From NCBI GenBank assembly GCA_029204225.1, contig CM055104.1, positions 24,569,285-24,633,284 of the forward strand: a stretch of DNA of 64,000 nucleotides, written 5' to 3'. The notes beneath the pieces are model-generated. The model worked only from the letters and a program-made list of their open reading frames with translations, was not told where the DNA came from and did no database searches. Both the position numbers and the translations under genes were made by a program. Positions 12,070 through 22,626 of this stretch are shown here, one piece after another (position 1 is the first letter of the stretch; every line of letters starts with the position of its first letter). The DNA is from Diphasiastrum complanatum. Lineage: Eukaryota; Streptophyta; Lycopodiopsida; Lycopodiales; Lycopodiaceae.

Positions 12070-14770
12070 TGTTTTCAATCTTTCTTTCTATGCTTGGAAA
12101 CCAGCCAGGTTCAAGATAGAAGTGTTTTAGGTTCCTAGATCTTCTGAGATCTCCTTATCCATCATTTTTTGAGAGGAAAGTGAGTGCTAGGTGCATAGGA
12201 CAGAGCCTAAAAGTTGAAGAATCATTATATTCATGGCTTCCAATGTGGGATCATGTTAGAAACTAATGATAGGTTGAGTTCATCAAACTACTCTACCTGG
12301 AAAGTGAGGATGGAGTCCTTACTTGAGTTGAATGAACTCATGGACATAGTTGTAGGAACTGAAGAGAGACCACCCACAGTTCAAGAGCAACAAAGGTTTG
12401 ATAAGAAGGCTAAAAGGGCTCTTCATATCATTAAAATGAATGTTACCAATGAACTTCTCAAGGAAGTTGGTAAAAGTCAAAGTGCAAGTGAGGCATGGAA
12501 TGCCTTGAAGAAGCTCTTTGAATCAAAATCTACATCTAGGGTATTGACCCTAAGGAGGCAAATATTTTATGGTAGACAAAGAGAGGGAGAAAGTGCTCAT
12601 GCATTTGTCTTGAGGGTTAAGTCCTTAAGTGATGAACTAGCATGCATTGATGAAAGCATAAAAGATGGTGAAATAGTCCAAGTTATGTTGAATGGTTTGC
12701 TAGATGAACATGCTAACCTTGTGCAAAGTTTTGCCATTCCAAGAGTCTTGCCAAGTGTGGTTGACTTGCAAGAAATCTTATTGGCTGAAGAACATAGGTT
12801 GCAATCAAAGCTTGATGGTGCATCCTTGCAAGGTGGAGGTGAAGAGGCTTTTTTCACAAAAGACAAAGTCAAAGGCAAAGGCAAAGGCAATGGGAAATGG
12901 TCCAAAGGTGGTAACTTGGATCATGATGATCACTCTTCCTCCTCCTCTTCTACTTCTTTAAAAAGAAAGATAAGTCAAAGTTAAAGTGCTTTTATTGTGG
13001 GATAAAAGCTCATTTTGCTAATGAATTTCATAAGAAGAAAAGTGAGCAAGGTGAGAGGCAAGGAAATCTAGCAATAGATGAAGAAGAGGATAGCATTTTT
13101 GAATCTCTTGTTATGACTTCAAGTTTACTTGCACATAGAGATGGGAATGATCCTTGGTGGATTGATAGTGAGCCTCATCTCACATGACAAGACATAATGA
13201 ATATTTTTCATCCTTATTGTCTTATGAGGGAGAGAGCAACATCATCTATACTACAAATGATGGTCAATGTGACATCAAAGGAATAGGCACAATTCCTATT
13301 TCTCTTTCAACAAATAGGAAAGCTAATTTTGAAAATGTATTGTACATTCCTTCAATCACTAAGAATTTGCTTAGTGTTAGTCAAATGATTGACAAGGGGC
13401 TTGATGTTGAGTTCATTGGAGATGGTCGTTTGATAAGTAAGTGTGGATCCTTGATTGCTAAAGGAACAAGGCATGGTAAATTTTTCAAACTGGATGCATG
13501 TGTGATCTTTAAGAATGAAGGATGTATGGCTAGGAAACAATTGACAAACCAAGAAATTTGGCATAAGAGGTTGGGCCATCCCAACTTCAAATCTTTGGAG
13601 GTAATGGCAAAGAAAGAGCATGTTCTTGGTCTCCCTAAAAGTCTTGTTGCAAATAATACATTTTGTGAACATTGTGCCTTGTCCAAAACTCATAGACTTG
13701 CTTATACTAGATCTACTTCTAGATCTAAAGAAGCTTTTCAACTTGTGCATTTGGATCTTCATTCTTTTAGTACAACTAACAATGGTGGGGCAAAAATGTA
13801 TGCAGCTTTTATTGATGACTTTAGTAGGTATACTTGGGTCTATCTTCTTAAAACCAAGGATGAAGTGTTTGCTGCATTTGTTAAGTTTAAGAATGAAGTG
13901 GAAAATCAATTCAATACAAAGATCAAATGCTTGAGATCAGATACTGGAGGGGAATACCCTTCAAATAAGTTCAAAGATTTTTGCATAGCACATGGGATTA
14001 AGAGGGAGTACTCTAGTCCTAGGACTCTACAATAGAATGGAGCGGCAAAAAGGAAGAATAGAACCCTTTGTGAATGTGCCAAGGCAATGAGACGACATGC
14101 TAATCTTGTTAAGTCCTATTGGGGGGAAGCTTTAGCATGTGCTAACTATCTTTGTAACAAGAGGACAAGTGTTTCTTTGAATGGTAAGACTCCCTTAGAG
14201 GTCCTCTATGGCAGGAGGCCAAGTGTCAAGCATTGTAGGACCTTTGGTTGTACTTGTTTTGTCAACATCACTCTTGATGATAGAACTAAAGAAGATCCTT
14301 CATCAAAGAAGGGTGTGTTTGTTGGCTATAGTGAAGTAAGCAAGATTTACAAAGTGTACATTCCTTCTACGAATTTGTCATAAGTAGGGATGTCATCTTT
14401 CATGAAGATAATGTTTCCAATGTTGTCGATGTTGATGATGATGTTGATGTGCCTAATAATCATCATGATGTGCAAGATGTCTTGGATGAAGGTGGAGATG
14501 CCACTCCAAAGCAACCTTCAAGGAGGACTCAAAGGCAAAGGACTAAGCCATCAAGGCTAACCTATGATGAAAATGGAAAGCAAGTGGTAGAGAACTCTAA
14601 CTTTTCTTTTCTTACCTCTTTTGATGAACCAACTTGTGTAGGTGAAGCAATTCAAAAGGAGGAATGGATCCAAGCCATGGATCATGAGCATCAAGCACTC
14701 ATCAAGAACAACACTTGGAGGTTGGTGGAACTTCCAAAAGGCAAGAAGGCAATTGGGTGTAAGTGGAATG
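12070..14770 (+). pseudogene. Copia family A' gag-protease-integrase, 5' half of an element
   Basis: Leader from about 12070. The open gag frame is 12214-12984 (DRLSSSNYSTWKVRMESLL... LLAEEHRLQSK). The likely true start is ATG 12234, one frameshift away. A zinc knuckle CFYCGIKAHFANEFHKK lies near 12990-13035 (last Cys replaced by Phe). The protease site reads WIDS-EPH instead of WIDSGASH. Pre-integrase and integrase run 13184-14035 and 14087-14383 (IWHKRLGHPN, HLDLHSF, LRSDTGGEY, then stop TAG where QQNGAAERKN should follow). The linker and reverse-transcriptase start are 14449-14770, breaking after KKAIGCKW. Confidence 0.88.
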
Positions 14771-16100
14771 GATTACAAACTCAAACCAGCCTGAACACAC
14801 TCTTGCTTAAGCTCTAAAACTTCCTAGAAAGTGACAAAATCAAGTTATGGTGTGAAGAGTTACTTGCATTCTTAGAAAATACAAAAGACTAGGCTGCCAA
14901 GAATACCTATAATTGAACAAAATTGATCAACATATGATCAACACACTAAGATATTGATTCAATCTGTAAAACCACATGTAAACCACACTTCTAAAAGTTA
15001 ATAAACTCCAACAAGTGATAGGTACAAGCTTTAGAGGTGAAAGAAAGAGCATACTTAGTGAATCACAAGACTAGCTTCACTAGCTTGTCAAATCTTGGTG
15101 TTTAGATGTAGATCTAAGATCACTTCACATGAGAATGTTCCTTAGCTTGTTAAGAACCTAAAAACACATTTGCATAATGGTTAAAACCTTCTAGCAAATT
15201 CTTCAATCAAATTACATAAGGAGAGTTACTTACATGATCAACAAAGTACACCAAATTTATGCAAAAGATTGTTGACAATCTGTTCACCCAAAAGGGGATC
15301 TTTCATCCAAGTGGGAGCTTCGCTCAGCCTTCTGGAGAAATACAAAATCACTCAAAGAGTATTTGTCATCCACTTAAGGAGAAGGTTCATCCACTTAAGG
15401 AGAGAGTTTATCCACTTAAGGAGAGTGTTCATCCACAAAGGAGAGTGTTCATCCACAGAAGTGGAGATTGTCAACAATAGATTGAACAAAACATTGTTAG
15501 TATTGAATATGCACAAGCCTCACAATCAACAAATGATTAGGTGTTATGATCTGATCAAAAATAGCTTCTTCTCAGCCTCTAATCTTCATTAGACCTGAAA
15601 TATTGACATGTGTAAGCAAACTGACTACTTGAGTTATATCACAATTGAATTTTGGCCTATAAAACATGTGTACTTGACCATTTGACCTCTAAAGCCAATA
15701 TTGGCCCTATCACCTAGTGACACCAAGATGCTTGACTAGCAATCTTTATGAAACCCCGAAAGTCAACAAATCCTAACTATTTTACACATGTGAAATATGC
15801 TCCACACATGTGCAATGTACTCACAAACATAAAATCATAAAATAACCAAGATAGATTTTGACAATTTTTCACAAACTAGTAAGTTGCTATACACTTTTTT
15901 ATTCTTCTCTAGTAGAGATCAAATGTGCAAAGATATTGGAGAAACTATTCAAATATTGGAGGAACATTCAAATTTAGTGTCATAGCAATAAGATTCCATC
16001 ATCATTATGACATAGAAAACAAGTAGAAATTGCAATACAGTGCTATCACATAGACACGGTTTGATTTTAACAATTCATATTCATATTAATGAAAATCCCT
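14771..16100. other. Non-coding AT-rich stretch, probably decayed LTR or leader sequence
   Basis: No coding domain seen. It contains CACATGTG-type palindromes (about 15783 and 15795) like those in the LTRs of this window, and a 21 bp minisatellite at 15368-15460. Origin as a degenerate retrotransposon end is a guess. Confidence 0.4.
15368..15460. repeat. 21 bp tandem repeat, about 4.5 copies
   Basis: Units of the form CATCCACTTAAGGAGAGAGTT repeat four to five times, the last copies more diverged (CATCCACAAAGGAGAGTGTT). The period is a multiple of three and the + strand frame stays open, giving a HPLKERV-like heptad, but nothing else supports coding. Confidence 0.85.
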
Positions 16101-17299
16101 AATCGAATAATCGACATTTTAATATTTGTCCAACTTTTAAACCTGCAATTTTCTTCGTGTTTTTACACAATCTGCATAACTATTCGAAACGACTCACAGT
16201 GAGAGTTTACATTCATTTTTGTAGACAGACTGTTATTTGTCTGATGTTTCGATGCTTAATGGTTGGTTATGTAATCACTGTAGTACTAATGATTTCAAAG
16301 TTTTGGTACTATAAGATCGAACGTGATTTTCATCACTATTCTTTTGTTTGAAATTGATAGGTATAGTCATGCATAAAGAAAGAGGAAGATAGTTTATTCC
16401 GCTACGCACGATAAGTTTTCTTTCTTGTCTTTCAATTTTTTTTTATTTGAATTTTTTTTTTCAGGTTCGACCTATCTTTCACACACGACTTTCCAATAGG
16501 TTTTGTTCCATCAACCAGCGGAATGGTGTGAATCACTACATCTGGCTATATGACCTTCAACTCAAAGTAATTCCAAGCGAGATAGTCACGGTATTTGTGG
16601 AAGGCCTTAAGATCTTTGAGTTTCTCTCCTTCTACATTTCTCATCAGACACCATGTGACTTTCTTCTCTCTCCTCTGCTAGATCTATCTCTTTCGTATGA
16701 GCTGGACCTTCGTAAACATTGGCCCCTTTGGAAGTGTCCTCTATAGGTTCTCTCTTGGCTCTGGGCATGACCACTACCACTTCATCCATCTCATAGTCCT
16801 TGAAGTATTGTGGCACGTCATGCACAGGCTTGGGTTCTTCTATGGCGTCTCTTCGGATTTTTTTGTACATCTCCTAGGTGGTCATCAACTCGGTCTTGAT
16901 CTTTGTTTATCGCTCTTGGCCTTCCACTCAGTGGTTTTAGACTTATAGAGGGGCTTGCATCTATGACAAACCTTCGCATTGGAGATTGCTTAGTAGATGT
17001 GACATCAAACTATAGACAATCCACAATCGCTAAGGCTTCGGTTTGCGAATTGTCACGTATGAATTCTTATCCAACGACGTCCCCGTCATTTGACTCCTCA
17101 TTAGAATGGATTGTGGTGGCAGAGCTAGCAACCACGGCTCTTTGGTCAGTCGATTTTGTGATCCAAGTATCAGGATTTGATGGGGCAAGGGAGATAAGAA
17201 GAACTAGAATGGAGAAGAGAGCAGAAATATTGTGGAATAGCTCTTTTGTTCTAATCAGCTGCTAAATGCAAAAACAGTCTAATAGATAGCTTATGCTAA
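16100..17299. other. Unrecognised stretch with short open frames
   Basis: Slightly less AT-rich than its surroundings. The longest plausible coding stretch is on the minus strand at about 16607-16870: a charged product with PKPVHDVPQYFKDYEMDEVV, which looks like real protein but matches nothing I know. It may be an exon of a decayed gene. No transposon domains seen. Confidence 0.3.
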
Positions 17300-18297
17300 A
17301 TGTAATCACAGCTTTAAGTGTTCTAGTTGTCGTTTTTTTCATTGACCTTCGGCCTTTTTCCAGCTTTTGAAAATGCGAAGGCAATAAAGGTGCAATATAA
17401 TGGGCGGAAAGCGGCTGATGCATGAAAGACAATGACAGGAAACTAAAATCAATTTTGATTAAGGTTGATACGTTTCTTTTAATTATAATTTTGACTTAAT
17501 CATTTTACTTGGATAGAAAAAAATCTTTTTCCAATGCTTTGGTAAAGATATCAACCACACACTCCCTTGATGAGACATATCAAAGACAGAGAGGATCAGC
17601 AATATATAGACTGATATAGTCAGATGAGAACACCTCTCATGAGAGAGAACACCTCTCTTGCGCTAATTTGGGAAACAAACAATGCTCAAGAAAACATTGA
17701 AAATTTAGCTATGATAATAGAAGCAATTTTCAACAAAACTTTATTCTATAATGTGTATGATCTGCAATATTGAAATGCATGCTAATAGTAGATATCTTTC
17801 CGTTGTTGTTTGAAATTACAATTCTTGTATCGAAAAAAATAATTTTTAAATTATGTTAAAAATTTGAATCAATATTTTTTAAAATTTTAAAATTTTTAAA
17901 AATCTTTACTTATACCTACGTAAGTTTATTAATATATAAACATTAAATAAACGCAAATAAAATGGCTTTATAATAATCAAGATTAAATGATTTGTGAAAA
18001 TATTTAAATTACTCTGAAAAAAATCTAAAAAATCTTTTCATTTTTAAAATTTTTTAATAACATTTTTTTTTACAAAAAATATTATAAAAACACATCTAAA
18101 ATTAAAATATTATAAACTTGACAAATCGTTACAATTTTAATTTCTGGTAATGATTATCAATGTTAAAATTTTTAAAATATTTCAAATTCTTAGTTTTAAA
18201 TCATTAAAAAACAAATTCAAGAACATTAAATCAATCAAAAAGAATTCAAAACACAATACATCAAAAAATATAAACGCAATATTCTTTAAAACAATTC
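17300..18297. other. AT-rich intergenic stretch
   Basis: Very AT-rich with long A and T runs between about 17830 and 18300. It lies downstream of the methyltransferase relic. No gene, repeat family or terminator could be supported. Confidence 0.5.
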
Positions 18298-18924
18298 TCA
18301 AAAATCATCGAGGTCATTTACATCTTTTTCTTTTTCTTGAGTAGCCACTGTGCTTTCAAGTGGCACCTCTTCTACAATTTCCTCGACTACCGTTACTACA
18401 TTGTAATCTTGAACCAAGACATCAAGAAATTCTCCTGTGTCGCCTACTTTTTCGCTAGCAGGAGGCTGAGGTTCCTTGGACAAGGGAATTACTGTATCCT
18501 CGTTGTCTAAACATTTTTTCACCTCAGATAGTTCATCTAGCAAAACTAAAAGAGATTTCATTCTCATTTAGTACCTAAATCTACTATAGCAACATGTCTG
18601 CCTTTCTGAATAACACATGTGCTCGTAGTGCCGCTACCGCTAAATAAATCCAAAACCCAATCAATTGGGTGAGAAAAAATATCAATTAAATGATAAATTA
18701 ATTGTTGTGGTTTTTGGTAGGGACAAGCCACGGAACCCGTCATTGGATTTTTTAATTTCTTCGTCACGGCTAAATACTGGAACAAGTTTCCAAAACTTGT
18801 CAGTCCGAAAGTGTTGTAATGAAGCATCGAGCGTTTGTCATCCAAAAAATAATAACCGATGGTTATTTATTCTATTTCATTGCAAAGTCGAGCTCCTCCC
18901 GAGTTCTTGACATTGGGCTTGTAC
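18298..18924 (-). pseudogene. Methyltransferase relic, exon 7: motif I and acidic tail
   Basis: Acceptor GTCAG at 18926-18925 completes the Trp codon and continues YKPNVKNSGGARLCNEIE, a TAA stop, then ITIGYYFLDDKRSMLHYN. Next come ACPYQKPQQLIYHLIDIFSH and WVLDLFSGSGTTSTC, motif I, which binds S-adenosylmethionine (D..FxGxG). A TGA at about 18566-18564 is followed in another frame by LLVLLDELSEVKKCL and an acidic tail ending at 18298. The last frame change may mark the point where the domain decays or the original C-terminus lies nearby. Confidence 0.75.
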
Positions 18925-19479
18925 CTGACATGGAACATTACAAGTAAAATAAGTTTAAAATTTTAACTTTAAAATTAAAATATGAATTAAAATACAAATT
19001 AATAATTTAGGAACTTAGAAACTTACCACACAACATTCTCTATTCTCGCATTATAGAAAGTTAGTAGAGCTTTCTGTACTGATGTTGACTATCAAGAAGA
19101 ATGAAAAATAACAACTCTCCAAATTGGAGAAGTTGTGACTTCAAAAAAACCATGTATAAAACTATGGATTTCAGTGAATTTAAAAAGGAAATCATCATTT
19201 AATAATTCCTTCATCTGAAATCCATATGGTATATCGGCGATGTAGTGTATAAGGTCTTTTTTTTTTTAATTTTAAAATTTCTCTGCAATCGCCCTCCTCA
19301 ACCGAGTAAAAGCATGGTTGATCATCGACACTTTTGGGAAGGTAAGTCTCTAATGGATTCTCTTCCGCAATGGTCTCAGCCCGTGCCAATCTCTCCTTGT
19401 CCTTTTTTTCTGCTTTTGCCTTCAGAATATGTCTCTTGAATTGCTCTGGACGGACTTTGTTTTTCTCGTCTTCGGGAGA
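18925..19479 (-). pseudogene. Methyltransferase relic, exon 6 (19479-19027) with motif IV, plus intron 6
   Basis: Acceptor CTTTTTCAG before 19479, donor TGTG|GTAAGT at 19027/19026. Reads a charged coiled-coil-like run (FKRHILKAKAEKKDKERLA), then CFYSVEEGDCREIL, an 11-base A run (minus strand) with a frame change, then IHYIADIPYGFQM. DIPYG is motif IV (usual D/S/N-P-P-Y), the base-flipping and catalytic loop of amino-methyltransferases, with Ile replacing the first Pro. After WRVVIFHSS come two adjacent stops (TGA TAG), then QKALLTFYNARIENVV. The Trp codon is split by the following 102 bp intron. Confidence 0.75.
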
Positions 19480-19494
19480 CTGAAAAAGAAAAAG

Positions 19495-19647
19495 CTATGC
19501 TTAGCATGGGAGACAAAAAATATAAAATAGAATAGGAGACTTAACTTATCAAAAAAAAAAAATTAAATAAAGAAAAAACTATGCTTAGCATAGGAGACAT
19601 AGAATATATAAAAGAAACAATTAATAAGCACCTATGCTAAGCATGGG
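19495..19647. repeat. Three copies of the same palindrome in intron 5 of the methyltransferase relic
   Basis: CTATGCTTAGCATGGG at 19495-19510, CTATGCTTAGCATAGG at 19579-19594 and CCTATGCTAAGCATGGG at 19631-19647 have the same core (ATGCTnAGCAT). The first two are followed by AGGAGACA/GGGAGACA and A-rich flanks, so they may be a short tandem duplication. All are inside the 180 bp intron 19480-19659. Confidence 0.85.
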
Positions 19648-19659
19648 TGAAATAAATAC

Positions 19660-20131
19660 CATGTCTCTAAACAAAATCAGAAATGGACTCAAGGATTCAT
19701 TTCAACTGCTCAGAGGGCACTCATCAAAATCTTGACAATTTAAGGGCTTTTTGAACTTTCGTAAATAATTTATGCCTGCATTTAAAAGGTATAATTGTTA
19801 AAAATTCAACAAAATCATGAAAATCACTTTATTACAAAAGGTAACATGAAAATAAATGTTTAGATTATGACTATTACCTTTAAAAAAAATTTCTCATTTC
19901 TGTCAGAGAAAGTTGACCATCGTCAACTCTAGAAAGAATACTTATTATTAGCTCTGAAGGGCTAATCCCTTGCATATTCTTCCACTCTGATATTTTCATT
20001 TTTGTAGGGATTGGCTTCAGAGTTTGAGTACTCACAATTTTTTTCTTTGACTTTGAAGCACCCTGAGCAGGTTGGCCTTTTATTTGAAAAGTTTCTCATT
20101 TATAAAAAATTTTATCAACAAGGGCCCACAC
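19660..20131 (-). pseudogene. Methyltransferase relic, exons 4 and 5: linker
   Basis: Exon 4 (20131-19878) follows TTTCAG and starts VWALVDKIFYK, then stop TGA, then a Lys/Gln-rich segment and WKNMQGISPSELIISILSRV. Exon 5 (19775-19660) reads INYLRKFKKPLNCQDFDECP, a TGA, and ends LFRDM at a GT donor. The two join in frame only if the eight-T run at the end of exon 4 is read as seven, so a one-base insertion or sequencing error is likely there. Confidence 0.65.
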
Positions 20132-20280
20132 CTGAAATAAAAAAAAAAAATTCTTTGATAAGGAATTTAGGGAGTATTAAAATTGGGTTCAAAATTTTAG
20201 TTTGATAAAAACAATTTAAAAGGATTAGAACATATATTATGACCAGAGCATTCCATGACGAGCATAGCAAAACAAATTAC

Positions 20281-21284
20281 ATGGCCACTGCAAAAAGCAA
20301 GCTGAAAAAAATTATCATATTTTATAAGGCTCTGCGTAGGATTTTTCAAATCAAAAGACAGGCCTGTCTCTTGAGCACAGAGTGCTTTCAGCTCAAGTTG
20401 ATTCACATCTCTTGTTTTGGAGACTCTCATGTATTCTTTGTGAAAAAATCGAATTCTTTGTATCACGGTCATCTTCATCCGGTAGTCCTGATTAATATTG
20501 TGGTCCCAGGCCAATAATTTCACTTCTTCCACTGTCCGGCCAGCAAATGCAATGGCATTCACAGTTCGAAAGCTTGGAATATGGGGATACTCTTGAGATA
20601 ATTGTTTTCGGGCTTGTAAACTGTGTATGTCCCCAAGAACAAAAAAATGATATGAATCTAATAAAGAAAAATCAAAATTTGTAACATCGTTGTATTTGTT
20701 GGGATCAACCAAAACAACAAAAGGAGTAACTATGGTCTGTGTATGATCTTTAAATTTTATTTTTAAATTATGTACATGTGTTTCATTCAGTTCTCTTACT
20801 TCCATTGTCCTGTCTCCTGTTATTGGGTCTACAGGTGGCCTATCACACTGATTTATATCTAAAATTAAAGTTGTTTCTTTTATTTTTTTTGTTTTATGAA
20901 TATCTTCTCTTAATTTGGCAAGCTCAGAGCTGTCTTGTAAAGGGCCAATGGATGCAGCAGGTAGCGACATGGATGGTTCGGTGGTGGCTTTTTTGCTTTC
21001 AGCAGACGGGATGGACTTATGGCGATGTGTAGCCATGGTCTTTGGGCATGACTTAGGTCTAGTGGGAGAAGACTCAGAAATATTATGAGATCTCTTTTTT
21101 TTGGGATGAGGGATAGCTACAGTTTCATCCTCAACATTTTCAGAGGCCGGCTTTGTGACCTGAGCGTATTAGAAGCGGGCTTGCAAGGTCCAATAGATAC
21201 ACCTTTTGAACTCCGTAATGAATAGACCGGATCTTTCTCCTCAGCAATAGCAACTAGAACCATTTTTAAGCATTGCTTCATGCT
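20281..21284 (-). pseudogene. Methyltransferase relic, exon 3: ParB-like domain
   Basis: Acceptor TCCAG at 21286-21285, donor CAT|GTAATT at 20281/20280. Residues SMKQCLKMVLVAIAEEKD open it, a single-base frame change occurs near 21180, then a basic PKKKRS stretch. From about 20910 come ILDINQCDRPP, PFVVLVDPNKY, the ParB-type FVLGDIHSLQARKQL (G-x-x-H-x-x-x-A), and VKLLAWDHNINQDYRM. In ParB/Srx-fold proteins this region binds nucleotide or DNA; whether it does so here is unknown. The frame is open from 21036 down to the donor. Confidence 0.75.
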
Positions 21285-21430
21285 CTGGACAAAAACAAAT
21301 CAAGTTTAAAATATAATGAGTAAAGGCTTTTATCTAAAAGTTTAAAGAATTTTATATTTAGTAACAACTTTGCTAAGCATGAAACAAATGTAGACAAACA
21401 TGAATAAAAATATGTTTTATAATTACACAC

Positions 21431-21777
21431 CAAAGTAACTAGAGCTTTATCAAAATAAGCTTTGATGGCCTCGTCTTGGCAAAGTTAAATCTTTATCATA
21501 GTCTCGTTCAGAATGAAAATAGAAAAGAATTATCCGTCTCCTTTACAAGTACATTCACAAAGCCTTCTTCTTGATTCTCATCTGGTTGATCAGCAAACAA
21601 TCTTCCTTGAACTTTGAATTGTGAGTCTCCCCTACCAAGCTTCTCAGCTAAATGAATAAAAAACTCCGAAAACTTTGTGTTGTTGACCCCTTTGGTGAAG
21701 TAGTACATGAATTTTTTCTTATCTTTCAACGGAATATCTTGAGGTTTACCCGAAATTTTAAAAGAAATCCTCGACAT
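21431..21777 (-). pseudogene. Methyltransferase relic, exon 2: conserved N-terminal block
   Basis: Begins at ATG 21777 (MSRISFKISGKPQDIP); it may be the real start of the protein or an internal Met. It is open to TGA at 21508-21510. After a frame change the segment DEAIKAYFDKALVTL runs to a good donor (TTG|GTGTGT) at 21431/21430. The block contains KFMYYFTKGVNNTKFSEFF; I do not recognise a named domain. Confidence 0.6.
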
Positions 21778-22009
21778 TTCGCAAATTATCAAAGACAATT
21801 GAAAATTTGCAAAAAAGAAAAAGACTTTTTAGAAAAATTTAAAACACTACCTTAATGAAAATACTGAAAACTTTAATAAGACAAGCTGTTTTTGTGAAAA
21901 ATCTTTAAAAACAAAACTAAAAATTCAACACATTTTCTTACTAAAACATCTCAAAAGGATCACTTTTCTCAGACAAAGCCTTGTAAAACAAGAAAAATAT
22001 GAGTAGCGA

Positions 22010-22501
22010 CCTATGTTGAGCATAGGTTGTGTTCGGGTCCTTAGTAACAACTTATGCTCAACATAGGAAGTCGGCAAGATTTTTCAATTCTAACCACCTT
22101 TCGACCTATGCTGAGCATGGGTTGAATCTCTGGTCCTCTTCCAATCTATGCTCAGCATAGGTTAGCAAGCAAATTGCGAAGACATCTTATGTTGAGCATA
22201 GGTTGGACTAGAGCACACGAGATGCAACCTATGTTGAGCATAGGTTGCATCTCTAGTCGTCTTCTAGCCCATGCTCAGCATAGGTCGTTACTCGCGTGCT
22301 CTAGTCCAACCTATGCTCAACGTAGGATGTCTTCGCAATTTGCTTGCTAACCTATGCTGAGCATAGGTTAGAAGAGGACCAGAGATGCAACCTATGCTCA
22401 GCATAGGTCGAACTGTGGTTAGAATAGAAAAATCCCGTTGGAATCCTATGCTGCGCATAGGATGTTACTAAGGATCCAAACACACCTATGCTCAGCATAA
22501 A
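22010..22501. repeat. ~490 bp foldback made of 17 bp palindromes
   Basis: The stretch contains 12 copies of a palindrome with consensus CCTATGCTnAGCATAGG at starts 22010, 22051, 22105, 22145, 22186, 22228, 22268, 22310, 22351, 22391, 22445 and 22485; a 13th is at 22527. Spacing is 37-54 bp. The whole is also one large inverted repeat centred near 22256: for example, GTTAGCAAGCAAATTGCG at 22161 pairs with its complement ending at 22351, and TCCTTAGTAAC at 22039 pairs with GTTACTAAGGA at 22463. It lies in the first intron of the methyltransferase relic. It could be a foldback transposon or a regulatory or recognition array. Confidence 0.92.
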
Positions 22502-22526
22502 TTAGAGGAGAGGACTGCTGCAAGCA

Positions 22527-22626
22527 CCTATGTTGAGCATAGGTTGCCCATGTTTTAAAAAGATGAATACAAATTAAAACATGAATAGTTTCTAATGCAA
22601 GAATTTAATACCCATGCTAAGCATAG
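22527..22626. repeat. Two outlying copies of the 17 bp palindrome
   Basis: CCTATGTTGAGCATAGG at 22527-22543 lies outside the large inverted repeat. CCATGCTAAGCATAG, at about 22611-22626, has the same core. Both are in intron 1 of the methyltransferase relic. Confidence 0.85.

Noticed and set aside
12597-12905. Minus-strand frame opposite gag
   Set aside because: Antisense shadow of the copia gag frame.
15368-15460. CRISPR-like array
   Set aside because: Direct tandem repeats without spacers, in plant nuclear DNA: an ordinary minisatellite.
18564-20131. Stops removed by U-to-C RNA editing, as in fern and hornwort organelles
   Set aside because: The stop pattern would allow it, but this is nuclear DNA with spliceosomal introns and nuclear retrotransposons; pseudogene decay is simpler.
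20197-21036. Bacterial contamination as source of the ParB/methyltransferase domains
   Set aside because: The coding parts are broken by several GT-AG introns in AT-rich plant-like DNA, which does not fit bacterial sequence.
22010-22543. CRISPR array or tandem rho-independent terminators
   Set aside because: Repeats are perfect palindromes, the spacers are themselves mirrored in one large hairpin, and the context is a plant intron.
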